This document shows positions 44,227 through 53,830 of a DNA stretch of 53,830 bases, one piece after another. The translations under genes and the position numbers were made by a program. The stretch is from assembly GCA_020722725.1 (NCBI GenBank), contig DYKG01000005.1, forward strand, positions 1 through 53,830. Direction: 5' to 3'. Position 1 is the first letter of the stretch, and each line of letters starts with the position of its first letter. The stretch is from Candidatus Methylomirabilis sp. Lineage in GTDB: Bacteria > Muiribacteriota > Ozemobacteria > Ozemobacterales > Ozemobacteraceae. A model generated the notes under the pieces. The model was not told the DNA's origin. It worked only from the letters and a program-made list of their open reading frames with translations, and ran no database searches.

Positions 44227-46368
44227 TCAGGCCTCCACCCGGTTCGAAGACTTCCGGTTGGCGAACCAGCATTCGGCCAGCATTACCAGAATCAGCAGCC
44301 AGAGGGCCATGCGACCAAGATCGTAGCCGTCACGCAGTACCGATACTTTTTCCCTGACCCCATGCCCTTTGCCAACCTCGGTTTTCAAAGGAATGAATCG
44401 GGGTATCTCACGCAGATTAATGCGGTCAAGCCGGCTTTCTTCAGGCGGCGGGTTAACGGCGAATGCGGTAATCAGCTTATCATCGGCCAAAAGTTGATAA
44501 TAACCGGGCTGATCGGTTTCGCGACTGGTGAAATGCAGCAGACCGCTGCCGTTTTCGCTGGTGCTTACCGAAACTTCTTTCTGATCGGGCAGACGCATGG
44601 TGATTTTCTTTGCCTGGGTGCGGTTAAGGGTTGCGGCAACCGGCATTCCCGGTCTGACTGAACCCGGATTCAGGTCGCGGGCCGTAACCATGGAAATCAG
44701 CGCCTGATGCAGGAAAGGCAGCCAGGTTGGCTTGAGCGGCCAATCGCTCCATGATGTATCGGCGTTGAAAGTGACCAGCATCGATCGGCCCTGACCCCGC
44801 TTTTCTTCCACGATGCCCGGCAATCCATGGCTCATGCGGCTCAACAGCAAGGCCGCCGGGTTGGGGCGCACCTGAAAGAATTCAAAAACTGAAGCCCGAC
44901 CCGGGTCGCCGTTTCCATCTCTTGAAAACAGGGCAAATGCCGGGTGTCCGAAGTCGAGATCGGTCATCTGATAGGCTACCGATTTGCTGACCGCGTTGCC
45001 GACCCGCTTGAAAATTCGTGCCGGCAGCAGATATTCGCCGCCCCGATCATCGATGAGATGCCGGTTATACCAGTCAGGATCGACTTTATCGCCAAGAAAC
45101 CACAACAGATTGCCGCCTTCGAGCAGGTATGACGACAGACGCTTTATCAACTCAGGAGGCAAAGAGCGCTGGTTGATCACGAAAACCGCAGCATAACGCT
45201 GCGGGTCAAGATTAGCCGCCTCAGCCGCCGAACGGGATTCGACGGTAAAATTGTTTTCTTTGCTGCGGTTCAGCGGGTTAAGCGCAAATTTTAGAAACAG
45301 GTCTTCACGGTTTTCGATCTGGCCCGGCGCGCTTTCAGGCTTGATCGCCAGCAGACGGCAGGGTTCAAAAACCCTTACCGCCAGAAAACGCTCGTTGTCA
45401 AAAGCCAGTGAATCGGCCTGCACCGACGCACTCAGACTGTTCATGCCCACTTTGCTGAAATTGAGTTCGATTTCACTCTGCTTTTCAGAATCAGGGGCAA
45501 GCTCAAACTCTTTTTCAATCTTGCGTTCGCCGTTGATCGAAATGACGAGACGGGCATTGCGAACCCGATTCGCATAATTGGCGATTTTCACGCGCAGCGG
45601 CACTTTGCGGCCCGACATCACAACCGGCGCGGCAATTTCGAGGCCGGTAACCGCCATGTTTTCGGGAGCGGCACCACCAACGGGAACCATGATCAGATCG
45701 ATTCCCTTATCGACTTCCGAAAGTTTGTATTTCTCGATCAGGGGTTTCCACGAGGTTTCGGTCATGTCGGTGACCACGTAAATGGCTCGACGATAGGTCT
45801 GCAGCGGCACCAGCAGTTTCAAAGCCGGCAGCAGCGATGAATAAATCGAAGTGCCAGCCATACTCAACCGAGCATTGGCAAGGCTCTTTTTCAGGGCATC
45901 CCGATCCCAGGTGAGCTGCGGAAACAGCAACTGGCCGGGGTCGTTGAGCAGCCCCACGGTGGCCTTATCGCCTGACTGCATCTGGTCAAGAATTTCGAGG
46001 GCTCGTGACCGGGCGGTATTGAACAGTGAAATGCCCTGGTGGCTGGCACCCATCGACATGGAATTGTCGAGCAGCACCACGAAAGCCGCCGGGGTGGACG
46101 ATGAGGCGCCGGCACTGGCACTTTGGCCGATAAACGGGCGTGCCAGAGCCATAATCAGGAAAATAACCAAGAGCAGCCGCAAAAACAGCAGCAGCAGATT
46201 TTTCATGCGGCGGCGCCGGGCGACGAACTCGACTGAGAGCCTGATCAGGCGCAAACTGGGAAACTCTTTCCGAATCGGGGTTTTGCGATGGTAAAGGTGC
46301 AGATAAATGGGCACGGCAACGCTCAGCAGGCCGATCAGAAACCAGGGGCTGGCAAAACTCAGACTCAT
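44227..46368 (-). CDS. BatA-like VWA membrane protein
   Basis: 713 residues. It begins with the BatA/aerotolerance N-terminal domain (FASPWFLIGLLSVAVPIYLHLYHR and a second helix LLLLFLRLLLVIFLIMALARP, with the Arg-rich RRRRMKN loop between). The VWA metal site is intact: DNSMS (101-105), AGTSIYS (about 165) and TDMTE (about 198). A large extracytoplasmic part and a C-terminal membrane helix (LGRMALWLLILVMLAECWF) follow. It probably receives the action of the MoxR ATPase and DUF58 protein encoded just upstream. It starts two bases after DUF58 stops, with GAGG in the overlap. Confidence 0.92.
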   Translation of the reverse strand: MSLSFASPWFLIGLLSVAVPIYLHLYHRKTPIRKEFPSLRLIRLSVEFVARRRRMKNLLLLFLRLLLVIFLIMALARPFIGQSASAGASSSTPAAFVVLLDNSMSMGASHQGISLFNTARSRALEILDQMQSGDKATVGLLNDPGQLLFPQLTWDRDALKKSLANARLSMAGTSIYSSLLPALKLLVPLQTYRRAIYVVTDMTETSWKPLIEKYKLSEVDKGIDLIMVPVGGAAPENMAVTGLEIAAPVVMSGRKVPLRVKIANYANRVRNARLVISINGERKIEKEFELAPDSEKQSEIELNFSKVGMNSLSASVQADSLAFDNERFLAVRVFEPCRLLAIKPESAPGQIENREDLFLKFALNPLNRSKENNFTVESRSAAEAANLDPQRYAAVFVINQRSLPPELIKRLSSYLLEGGNLLWFLGDKVDPDWYNRHLIDDRGGEYLLPARIFKRVGNAVSKSVAYQMTDLDFGHPAFALFSRDGNGDPGRASVFEFFQVRPNPAALLLSRMSHGLPGIVEEKRGQGRSMLVTFNADTSWSDWPLKPTWLPFLHQALISMVTARDLNPGSVRPGMPVAATLNRTQAKKITMRLPDQKEVSVSTSENGSGLLHFTSRETDQPGYYQLLADDKLITAFAVNPPPEESRLDRINLREIPRFIPLKTEVGKGHGVREKVSVLRDGYDLGRMALWLLILVMLAECWFANRKSSNRVEA

Positions 46369-46370
46369 GG

Positions 46371-47282
46371 CTACCTCACTGAAGCTGCCTGGCGGCGGGT
46401 AAAGAAGCTGCGCAGGCTGGTTTCGAACGGCATCGAGGTGTCGGCGACCAGGTAATCGATGCCCGATTTGCGCAGCGCCGACCTGAAAGTGCCGACCAGC
46501 TGCCGGAAGCGCTTGAGGTACTCATTGCGCAGTGAAAATGCATCGGTAACAATCTCGCTGCGGTCTTCGAGATCTTGAAACATCGTGGTGTCGTCGAATG
46601 GAAACGCGATTTCGTCGCGGTCGAGCACATGAAACAGCACGATTTCATGGCGGCGGCTGCGCAGATGACGCAGTTTCGCGATTACCGTGTCGGCGTTGTC
46701 CATCAGGTCAGAAAACAGGATGAAAATGCCGCGCTTCTTCATGCTCTGACCGACCAGATCGAGGCTTTCGCCGATATTGGTTTTATCAGACGCGCTGGTC
46801 GCTTCAAGTTCGTTGCAGATCGCCTTCAGATGCGCCATGCCGGTGCGCGGCCGGATGATTTTGCGCAGTCCGTCGGCAAAGGTGATCAAGCCCACTGAAT
46901 CCTGCTGTTTGAGCATCAGATATGAAATGGATGCGGCAAGGGTTGAGGCGTATTCGAGCTTGTTCATGCTGCCGGCGCCGCGATAAGACATGGATGCGCT
47001 GGCATCAATGGCCATATAGCCCGACAGGTTGGTTTCTTCTTCGTGCTCTTTGATGTAAAACTTGTCGGTGCGGGCATAGACCTTCCAGTCGATGTCTTTC
47101 AGCGGGTCACCAGGCACATACTGGCGGTATTCGGCAAATTCGACGTTAAAACCCTTGAACGGGCTCTTGTGCAGGCCCTCGACCATGCCTTCGACGACGG
47201 TGCGGGCCTTGATCTCCATGGCAGAGAGCGAGGCGAGCAGCTTCGGGTCGAGAAACTTCGAGATTTTCCGCGTTTTATCCAT
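46371..47282 (-). CDS. DUF58 family protein
   Basis: 303 residues from ATG 47282 (a GTG at 47291 would add three). The family signature EYRQYVPGDPLKDIDWKVYARTDK is present as EYRQYVPGDP followed by KDIDWKVYART (about 51-72). A degenerate VWA-like metal site, DASAS (93-97), follows. DUF58 proteins are the usual cytoplasmic partner of MoxR ATPases and lie next to them, as here (14 bases). No membrane helix, in contrast to some relatives. Confidence 0.95.
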   Translation of the reverse strand: MDKTRKISKFLDPKLLASLSAMEIKARTVVEGMVEGLHKSPFKGFNVEFAEYRQYVPGDPLKDIDWKVYARTDKFYIKEHEEETNLSGYMAIDASASMSYRGAGSMNKLEYASTLAASISYLMLKQQDSVGLITFADGLRKIIRPRTGMAHLKAICNELEATSASDKTNIGESLDLVGQSMKKRGIFILFSDLMDNADTVIAKLRHLRSRRHEIVLFHVLDRDEIAFPFDDTTMFQDLEDRSEIVTDAFSLRNEYLKRFRQLVGTFRSALRKSGIDYLVADTSMPFETSLRSFFTRRQAASVR

Positions 47283-47296
47283 TGATGGCACTAAAC

Positions 47297-48310
<1,014 letters not shown>

Positions 48311-48675
48311 CTGCTTACCTCAAAAGTTCAATTTCGTGATGTTGCATCAATCGGGCACCGATGCGGGCGCCAGGCCTGCCAGATCGGTCAGGTGCCCGGC
48401 CTGCATGATACCACAATAATGGTCATGCAGGAATAAATCTTTGCCAATTCATTAGCCCGGTTACCTTAACACGAAATCATTTCTTGTACAAGTTGCCAAA
48501 ACCGCAACCATTTTATTTTCGCCACAGGGTTAACTATACAAAACTCATTGAAAATTATACCACTGTCATCGCCCGACTAAATCGGGCGATCCCGTATTCA
48601 CCGCTGATATTGAGGATGCCCCGATTATGATTTTTTTTGATTTTGATCGCAAATGTCTCGTTTTTGCGATCAAAA
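48311..48675. other. Intergenic region upstream of the MoxR cluster
   Basis: No gene is seen. It holds an inverted repeat (CCTGCATGA at 48400-48408, TCATGCAGG at 48423-48431), about 90 bases upstream of moxR and so a possible operator or leader structure; a family-3 repeat (48561-48590); and most of a long hairpin reaching the end of the Uma2 gene. No convincing -35/-10 pair for moxR could be chosen. Confidence 0.6.
48561..48590. repeat. Family-3 inverted repeat
   Basis: Perfect 9-bp arms ATCGCCCGA (48568-48576) and TCGGGCGAT (48582-48590), preceded by CACTGTC. It matches the copy at 12246-12285. Confidence 0.7.
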
Positions 48676-48688
48676 TCAGATTTCGGGG
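48619..48688 (-). terminator. Long hairpin at the end of the Uma2 gene
   Basis: A perfect 16-bp stem (48638-48653 with 48663-48678) and an outer CCCCGA/TCGGGG pair (48619-48624, 48683-48688). The right arm contains the Uma2 stop codon. On the minus strand it is followed by A, not U, residues, so it is not a standard intrinsic terminator; it could be an mRNA-end structure. Confidence 0.4.
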
Positions 48689-49311
48689 CTGGCTATCGGC
48701 ACTTTGGGCGCGGGCGGAAAAATTTCGGTCATATCGATGATCAGATCTGGGAAAATGCCGACCTGAATACGGTCGCAGTCTTCAAAAGTGTTTTCTTTGC
48801 CGAACTTACCATGATCGTCGAGCTGATAGACGCGCACATAGCGTTCTTCCGGGTAAACCAGCCAGTATTCCCTGACTCCGGCCTGTTCGTAAATATGGCG
48901 TTTTCTCACGTTATCATGCGATGCGGTTGAAGGCGAAACCACTTCGACCACCAGATCCGGGGCTCCACTGGCGCCTGAATCGTCAAGCAGATCGCCGTTA
49001 CAAAAAACCGCCAGATCCGGCTGAACGACCGTTCTGGTCTCTCTCCCTCTGAGTGTGGTTCGTTCCAGTCTCACATCGAACGGGGCAGTGTAAACCTCAC
49101 AACTTTTTTTCCGGAAAAAATTGCCGAATTCCAGACTCAAACGATGCAGAATAAACTGATGAAATCTCCCAGGAGCAAGAGTCATGGCGAATGCCTCGCC
49201 ATCGATAAGCTCATAACGCTGGCCATCCTGCCAGGTTAGATAGTCAGCGTAGCTGTATTTCTTCTTTTTACCGGGTTTTTCACCGGTTCCTTTTTTCGCC
49301 GAACCGACCAT
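48676..49311 (-). CDS. Uma2-family PD-(D/E)XK nuclease-like protein
   Basis: 211 residues. The family core is clear: YELIDGEAFAMTLAPGRFHQ near the start, VVQPDLAVFC (Asp99), then APDLVVEVVSPSTASHD with Asp119 and Glu123 and Lys137 in NVRKRHIYEQAGVREYW. All residues expected for a restriction-endonuclease-like site are present. The role of Uma2 proteins is not well known; they occur in many copies in some genomes and may be mobile. GAGGTG lies six bases before ATG, and a TATAAT (minus strand, near 49390) is a possible -10 box without a good -35. Confidence 0.93.
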   Translation of the reverse strand: MVGSAKKGTGEKPGKKKKYSYADYLTWQDGQRYELIDGEAFAMTLAPGRFHQFILHRLSLEFGNFFRKKSCEVYTAPFDVRLERTTLRGRETRTVVQPDLAVFCNGDLLDDSGASGAPDLVVEVVSPSTASHDNVRKRHIYEQAGVREYWLVYPEERYVRVYQLDDHGKFGKENTFEDCDRIQVGIFPDLIIDMTEIFPPAPKVPIASPEI

Positions 49312-49621
49312 TTTTCACCTCGAATAATCTTTTCCTGACCCTTATTTTACCTCATAATCCTCACACGAATCATGTAGAAACTATGTAATTATACCATTTG
49401 CATTTAATTCGTTTTTATCACAACAACTCGAGGCGGGCCGCGCCATGGCAATCTCCTTTTTTCAATCTGTTAACCAAATTTTAGTGCAAAATAGATATCT
49501 TCTCTGCCACTGAACAAATTCAGATCAACCGGAAGGAATTCACCTCAATAAGTTTATCATAAACCATGCAGGATAAACTGATGAAATCTCCCGGGAGCAG
49601 GAGTCATGGTATAATTAAACA
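49312..49621. other. Intergenic region with gene debris
   Basis: Holds a possible -10 box for the Uma2 gene, a 21-codon minus-strand frame (49446 to 49381) with a perfect AAGGAG seven bases upstream of its ATG, and the Uma2 fragment at 49563-49610. The short frame has no recognisable product and could be the stub of a lost gene. Confidence 0.45.
49563..49610 (-). pseudogene. Fragment of a second Uma2 gene
   Basis: About 46 bases match the Uma2 gene (49141-49186) with only a few changes, in the same orientation. Read on the minus strand it encodes APGRFHQFILH, the same motif as in the intact gene. Nothing else of the copy is visible. Confidence 0.7.
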
Positions 49622-49843
49622 ATGAACAGAAAAATCCTTATTGTAAAAAAGCTTCATGACCCGGATTCGAATATCATCAAAGCCGATCCGGCTGAATTGC
49701 TCAGAGCCTGTGCCATGGCGGTTCAAGGCATCGTTAGAGCTACCGGCAACATTAATTTTCCACGGATAGACGGTAAAAAAACTGACCCTGGTGCAAAAAA
49801 ATTTTACGGTTTTTTCTCATTGGGTGTATACTTTAAGGTATAA
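49622..49843 (+). CDS. Short open frame of unknown reality (73 aa)
   Basis: Begins ATG nine bases after a TATAAT-like box, without a Shine-Dalgarno sequence. The product (IVKKLHDPDSNIIKADPAEL then LLRACAMAVQGIVRATG) has no recognised family. It lies in a region with gene debris, so it may be a remnant. Confidence 0.25.
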   Translation: MNRKILIVKKLHDPDSNIIKADPAELLRACAMAVQGIVRATGNINFPRIDGKKTDPGAKKFYGFFSLGVYFKV

Positions 49844-49963
49844 GACAACTGAGAAGATTAACCACACATCCTCAACCGTGATGAGATTCGATTCTAAGAC
49901 GATCAGAGGTACAGAATTTGCGATCTTTAGATTAAATCGACTGACAGAGCTGGAGGTTAAGCG

Positions 49964-52900
49964 ATGAATATTTTCAAGCGTTTGATTGAAAAGGGCGGGT
50001 TTACGCTGGCCGAAGCTCTTGTCGTGACCATTCTGGTCGGTTACATCATGGTACCGATTATCGGTTCTCTGCAACACGGCATGGTTCAGACCGAAAACTT
50101 TGACCACCGCGAAAAGTTGCGCAATCTGGCTCGCTCAAGGCTCAACCGTGAGGTTTCAGCCGGCGCATTTGATCTGCGCGCCATCGACAGCCGGCCCGGC
50201 TATCATTATGTCGCTTACAACACCGCCACCGAACCCCGACTTTTTTCATTCGATGCCTGGGTGGCTTCTGATACCGATCTTGCTTCATTCCCCGCGAGCG
50301 TTTCATCGATTCTCTACAGTTACAAAACCGAAGTTGAAATTAAAGAAAATCTTCCGGTGGAAAGCGAAAACGGTGTTGCCACCTTTTCAAAGCCACTTAA
50401 GGGCCTAAAAGCGCTGGTGGTAAAATCAGAACTTGAATACAACGACAACGTAACCGCCACCGATTCGGTCAGTTTGTTTGCCATGCTCAATATTCCCAGC
50501 TTCTCTGAAGATTTTATCTGGGTTTGCAACCCTGGCTACCTCGAGGTCTATGCACTTGACCCGATTTCACGAACGGTTACTGAAACCTTTTATTTCCCCA
50601 GAAAAGACCCGAGCAAGCCCGTCGATGACGATGCCCAGAATGACGTCAGGCCGGTGCATCTGGCCGTTCACCCCAACCGAAAATTCATCATTGCCCAGGC
50701 AAAAAAGCGGATTCTCGCTCTGAACATCAATCGCAATTCGAGCTCTTACGGTCAGGTCGCAGCCCTGAAAAAAGAAGAGTATGAAATTGTTGAATGCAAT
50801 AAAGACAATAATAAAGACAAAGCCATGAAAGACCGGGGAGTTGTTTTTCGCCCTGACGGCAAGATGGTGTTTTTGACTTACCATCACCTTAAAACGGTAA
50901 GAGCCTACCAGGTTGTCGATGCTGATTCGTGGCCGCCAGTTCTCGGGGCAACCGCCTCCGGGAGCCTCGACCTGAGCCATGTAAGCCTTGATTCAGACAA
51001 ATATTCAAGTTTTGTTGCAGGAAACGATGGCTGGCTTTACCTTGCCGTTCAAGATAAAAAGGCAGCGATAAGATTTCCGATGTTTGCCCAATTGAATGGG
51101 GGAGAACTGCCGTTTCAAATTGTCAGAGACACCTGGATCGACGGAAACGTCGCTTCTGCTAAAGAGAAAGAGGCCTGGTCAATCAGGCCGTCAAACGATG
51201 GAAACACGTTTTTTATCCTCTGGAAAGACAGCTATATCAGCCGATTCAAATCAAGCGACCTGAGTATTATCGGCCGGGCAAAGGTAAACTGTGGGGGCGT
51301 TGTTAATGACTTTCTCCTTTCGGGCAATGAGAAAAACTGGGCATTCACCAACGATATCGACAACGCAGCAAACAGCGGTATCTATTTTATGGCAAACAAC
51401 TATATCGATTTATTGAATCTCAACACAACTGCCACGATTAACACCACCTCATGCGCCTTCCCTGGTAAAACAAAAACCGCGATGCTCTGCCTGAGCCCCA
51501 AAACCGACGAGTTTGTCGCAGATCCCGAAGAATTGCCCGAAATTTACCTGATCGATCAGGCTAGTGCCATGGCCAACTCATACACAAAATCAAATGGCGA
51601 ATTGCCGCTTGACCGAAAAGTAAACATCGCCACCTACAATAAGGCTCACGTTTCTTTTACCGCCCGCCAGCCTCAGGTTCTCGCCGTTGCGTGCAGCAAC
51701 CCCGAAAAGATAATTAAATTCATCGATATCAATACCGGTGATTTTATTGAAAACCGTCAAATCACCCTGGCCGCCAACACAAAATTTCTGGCATTCAATC
51801 AGAATGGGTCATCTATAACAACCGTTTATGATGATGGTTGTTTTCACAGATGGGATACAACCACCCTTTCTTCCACTTTTTATCACATATACGCCAACGT
51901 CGAAAAAATTGTTAACATCGCCACCGACAGTCTGCAGGATAACTTTGCCACCATGGAAATTCATGCAAGCGACAATGGTTTTAATGGTTACTGGGCGCCA
52001 ACTCTCCAGGCAGATGAAACCATTACCAGCTCTGACCCACGCTGGCCAAAGGATTCCAACAACAACTGGCGGGCAGGCACCTGGACAGCCAAAGACATCG
52101 TTGCTTTTCGCGACCAGGGCTTTCTGGTTCTTTTACGTGATGGATCAGACAATTGCGCCCTCGATTGGGTTAAAAAAGAAGAATGGGGACCGCAGAAAGA
52201 TAAATTTATTGTGGTGGCCCGCTGGCGAACTGTCACCGACCAGTTCCCGCCACAAAAGGCATATGCCATGGCAATCAGCCCTGACGGCGGTTTTCTCGCC
52301 ATCGCCACCGACCACAACCCCAATCGCATTCATCTTTACGATCTGCGTGCCAACGACTTCGGCCACTGGACTCAGCTATTTGGACTGGTTGCCGATTACC
52401 GAGTCTGCGATAATAATGCAGACTGCAATTTTGTCGGCCAGATTGCCGATAATTGCAGTTTTAAAGTTTCTTCACCAACTCTGGATAACGGAATCAATCT
52501 GGCGAGCTGCACCACTTCTTTCGATACCTGGCGAAGCCACAGGGATTTCCCGGGAAACTACCTCTACCTCCCCAACGGTGAAACAAACAATGGAATCGCA
52601 GGCAATGACGATCGAAACAAGGCGACAAAAACCTTCTTCGGCTATTTTATTCCGCCGGTAGACATCGCCGAATTTGCTGTTGCTCACTGGGATCCAACCA
52701 GAGTTTTTCTCAACAACCAGCTCAAATTCGAAAGTACAGATTGCGCAGCAGATTCATCACACGAATTTGCTGGCGCTCCGACCGCCTTTTCATTAAACAA
52801 TCTTCAGATTAACCACAAAACCAACGGCAATGAGCGGCTGGTCGGCCTTTTTACCGCAATTAATAATAGCTTAACCCCTGCCGCGCCAACCGGGGTAAAC

Positions 52901-53830
52901 ACAGGTACGGGCTCTTTTGACGACAACTACAACGAAGTTGCCAGCTATGACAAAATAGCTTCGACCAGCACCAGGCCTTTTCAGTTCACCCCGGTGCATT
53001 TGTGTTCTTATGAGGTCACCGGCTGTAACAATGATGTTTCAGGTATGGCATTTTCGCGTAATGCGGCGAATCCTGTTCTTTTCTACTTTGATGCTGTGGA
53101 CGATGAAATTGTTGCCATAAAACCAGGATTTCCCCCCACTAATATAGATGTCGGTTCCATTGATTTCCTCAACAGACAACTGACTACTTCGGTAGATGGG
53201 CAAACTCTCATATTCGCCAAGGAAAGCAGTTCTTATGAAGTTTACATGGTCGATATAAGCAACCCCGATTCGACCGCTGACAACTTCAGTTTCGACGGGG
53301 GCACCTACGACTGGAACAGCATGACCGGCTTCGGTCGAAGAATCAAAACTGTTTCACTGACCAGCCGTCCTACCGCCCTTGCGACCCTGCCGATGAATTA
53401 TCACGACAGCAGCGCGCCAAACGGCACTTATGTTTCAATCGCCACCATGACAGACGCCATTTTCGGCTGCGGCAACGCCGCCATCGCCAGTGGCGGCATC
53501 TATATCATGGGCGGATCACCATCTTTTTCATCGGTCGCCCCCACCACAAACGTGTTGCTTTTCCAGCCCCACCTGACCGGCGGATTAAACATCGCTTCAG
53601 TTACCACCAATGTTCTGAAAAAACCTGTTTGCCTCCATTCAACCGCCGCCTACGACAACAAAATCTACGTATTCGGCGGCAGCGACGGCACCGCCCCAAC
53701 CAGCTGGGTGCAATGCTACAACCTCGCCACCGGCAAAGTTATATCGTCTTTCGACCCGACAAGTTCGGGAGCTCTCGTCAGCCTTCAAGTCAATGCAACG
53801 ATGACTGATTACACGGCACCAAGTCCAGTT
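49964..53830 (+). CDS. Giant prepilin-like protein with beta-propeller/Kelch body (3' end outside window)
   Basis: At least 1289 residues, open to the window end without a stop. The start is firm: GGAGG seven bases before ATG. Residues 1-12 (MNIFKRLIEKGG) are a classic type IV prepilin leader, cut before Phe13, followed by FTLAEALVVTILVGYIMVP with Glu at +5. The rest is far too long for a pilin. It has repeated WD40/YVTN-like stretches (VHLAVHPNRKFIIAQAKKRI, YAMAISPDGGFLAIATDHNP, DGQTLIFAKESSSYEVYMVD) and a Kelch-like motif near residue 1235 (AAYDNKIYVFGGSDG). Many Cys residues appear. It would need a prepilin peptidase and probably sits on the cell surface or in a pilus (inference). Confidence 0.9.
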   Translation, partial: MNIFKRLIEKGGFTLAEALVVTILVGYIMVPIIGSLQHGMVQTENFDHREKLRNLARSRLNREVSAGAFDLRAIDSRPGYHYVAYNTATEPRLFSFDAWVASDTDLASFPASVSSILYSYKTEVEIKENLPVESENGVATFSKPLKGLKALVVKSELEYNDNVTATDSVSLFAMLNIPSFSEDFIWVCNPGYLEVYALDPISRTVTETFYFPRKDPSKPVDDDAQNDVRPVHLAVHPNRKFIIAQAKKRILALNINRNSSSYGQVAALKKEEYEIVECNKDNNKDKAMKDRGVVFRPDGKMVFLTYHHLKTVRAYQVVDADSWPPVLGATASGSLDLSHVSLDSDKYSSFVAGNDGWLYLAVQDKKAAIRFPMFAQLNGGELPFQIVRDTWIDGNVASAKEKEAWSIRPSNDGNTFFILWKDSYISRFKSSDLSIIGRAKVNCGGVVNDFLLSGNEKNWAFTNDIDNAANSGIYFMANNYIDLLNLNTTATINTTSCAFPGKTKTAMLCLSPKTDEFVADPEELPEIYLIDQASAMANSYTKSNGELPLDRKVNIATYNKAHVSFTARQPQVLAVACSNPEKIIKFIDINTGDFIENRQITLAANTKFLAFNQNGSSITTVYDDGCFHRWDTTTLSSTFYHIYANVEKIVNIATDSLQDNFATMEIHASDNGFNGYWAPTLQADETITSSDPRWPKDSNNNWRAGTWTAKDIVAFRDQGFLVLLRDGSDNCALDWVKKEEWGPQKDKFIVVARWRTVTDQFPPQKAYAMAISPDGGFLAIATDHNPNRIHLYDLRANDFGHWTQLFGLVADYRVCDNNADCNFVGQIADNCSFKVSSPTLDNGINLASCTTSFDTWRSHRDFPGNYLYLPNGETNNGIAGNDDRNKATKTFFGYFIPPVDIAEFAVAHWDPTRVFLNNQLKFESTDCAADSSHEFAGAPTAFSLNNLQINHKTNGNERLVGLFTAINNSLTPAAPTGVNTGTGSFDDNYNEVASYDKIASTSTRPFQFTPVHLCSYEVTGCNNDVSGMAFSRNAANPVLFYFDAVDDEIVAIKPGFPPTNIDVGSIDFLNRQLTTSVDGQTLIFAKESSSYEVYMVDISNPDSTADNFSFDGGTYDWNSMTGFGRRIKTVSLTSRPTALATLPMNYHDSSAPNGTYVSIATMTDAIFGCGNAAIASGGIYIMGGSPSFSSVAPTTNVLLFQPHLTGGLNIASVTTNVLKKPVCLHSTAAYDNKIYVFGGSDGTAPTSWVQCYNLATGKVISSFDPTSSGALVSLQVNATMTDYTAPSPV

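Noticed and set aside
51828..52661. 277-codon plus-strand open frame
   Set aside because: Lies in another frame of the giant prepilin-like gene, which is open across the whole region and starts with a good ribosome site.

Overview
The window looks like part of the chromosome of an uncultured, diderm (Gram-negative type) bacterium of moderate GC. It encodes a complete inner-membrane and outer-membrane type II secretion machine with a secretin, many signal-peptide proteins, S-layer-homology-like proteins and very large surface proteins. No rRNA, tRNA or universal taxonomic marker is present. The mix of T2SS, MoxR/DUF58/DUF4159 cluster, SLH-like proteins and a giant prepilin-like protein would suit groups such as Riflebacteria, Lentisphaerae or Planctomycetes relatives, but this is only a guess.

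Layout. (1) 56-20034, minus strand: the type II secretion operon gspC-D-E-F-G-H-I-J-K-L-M in canonical order, followed by a 2668-residue secreted protein with carboxypeptidase-regulatory-like modules and a dockerin-like C-terminus, ending at a strong terminator. Upstream of it lie nth (endonuclease III) and a small membrane protein. (2) 21645-24005, plus strand: a well-formed promoter, a zinc phospholipase C/P1-nuclease-like exported enzyme fused to a helix-hairpin-helix domain, an SLH-like protein and a terminator. (3) 24231-27367, minus: an ABC transporter trio and thiol peroxidase tpx. (4) 27536-48310, minus: a long, tightly packed series: MoxR ATPase, DUF58, two VWA membrane proteins, two DUF4159 proteins, a DUF4175-like coiled-coil protein, a TPR protein, an M48 peptidase, an SLH-like protein, an M48-like protein that has lost its catalytic motif, a HEAT-repeat protein and a 56-residue membrane peptide. 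One small plus-strand gene is wedged into this series and overlaps both neighbours. (5) 48676-53830: a Uma2-family nuclease, a remnant of a second Uma2 copy, and the start of a giant plus-strand protein (at least 1289 residues, running off the window) that begins as a type IV prepilin and continues as beta-propeller/Kelch-like sequence.

How they work together. Region 1 makes and probably uses an outer-membrane export machine. The MoxR/DUF58/VWA cluster is a typical chaperone-ATPase system acting on membrane-anchored metal-binding VWA proteins, here joined with envelope proteases and surface proteins. The prepilin peptidase needed by the pseudopilins and by the giant prepilin is not in the window.

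The most unusual signal is a set of dispersed short palindromes in two main families (nine and four copies). Several lie in frame inside protein-coding genes: three are inside gspL, and the N-termini of both DUF4159 genes are largely built from them (four elements in one, two in the other). This recalls the Rickettsia palindromic elements.
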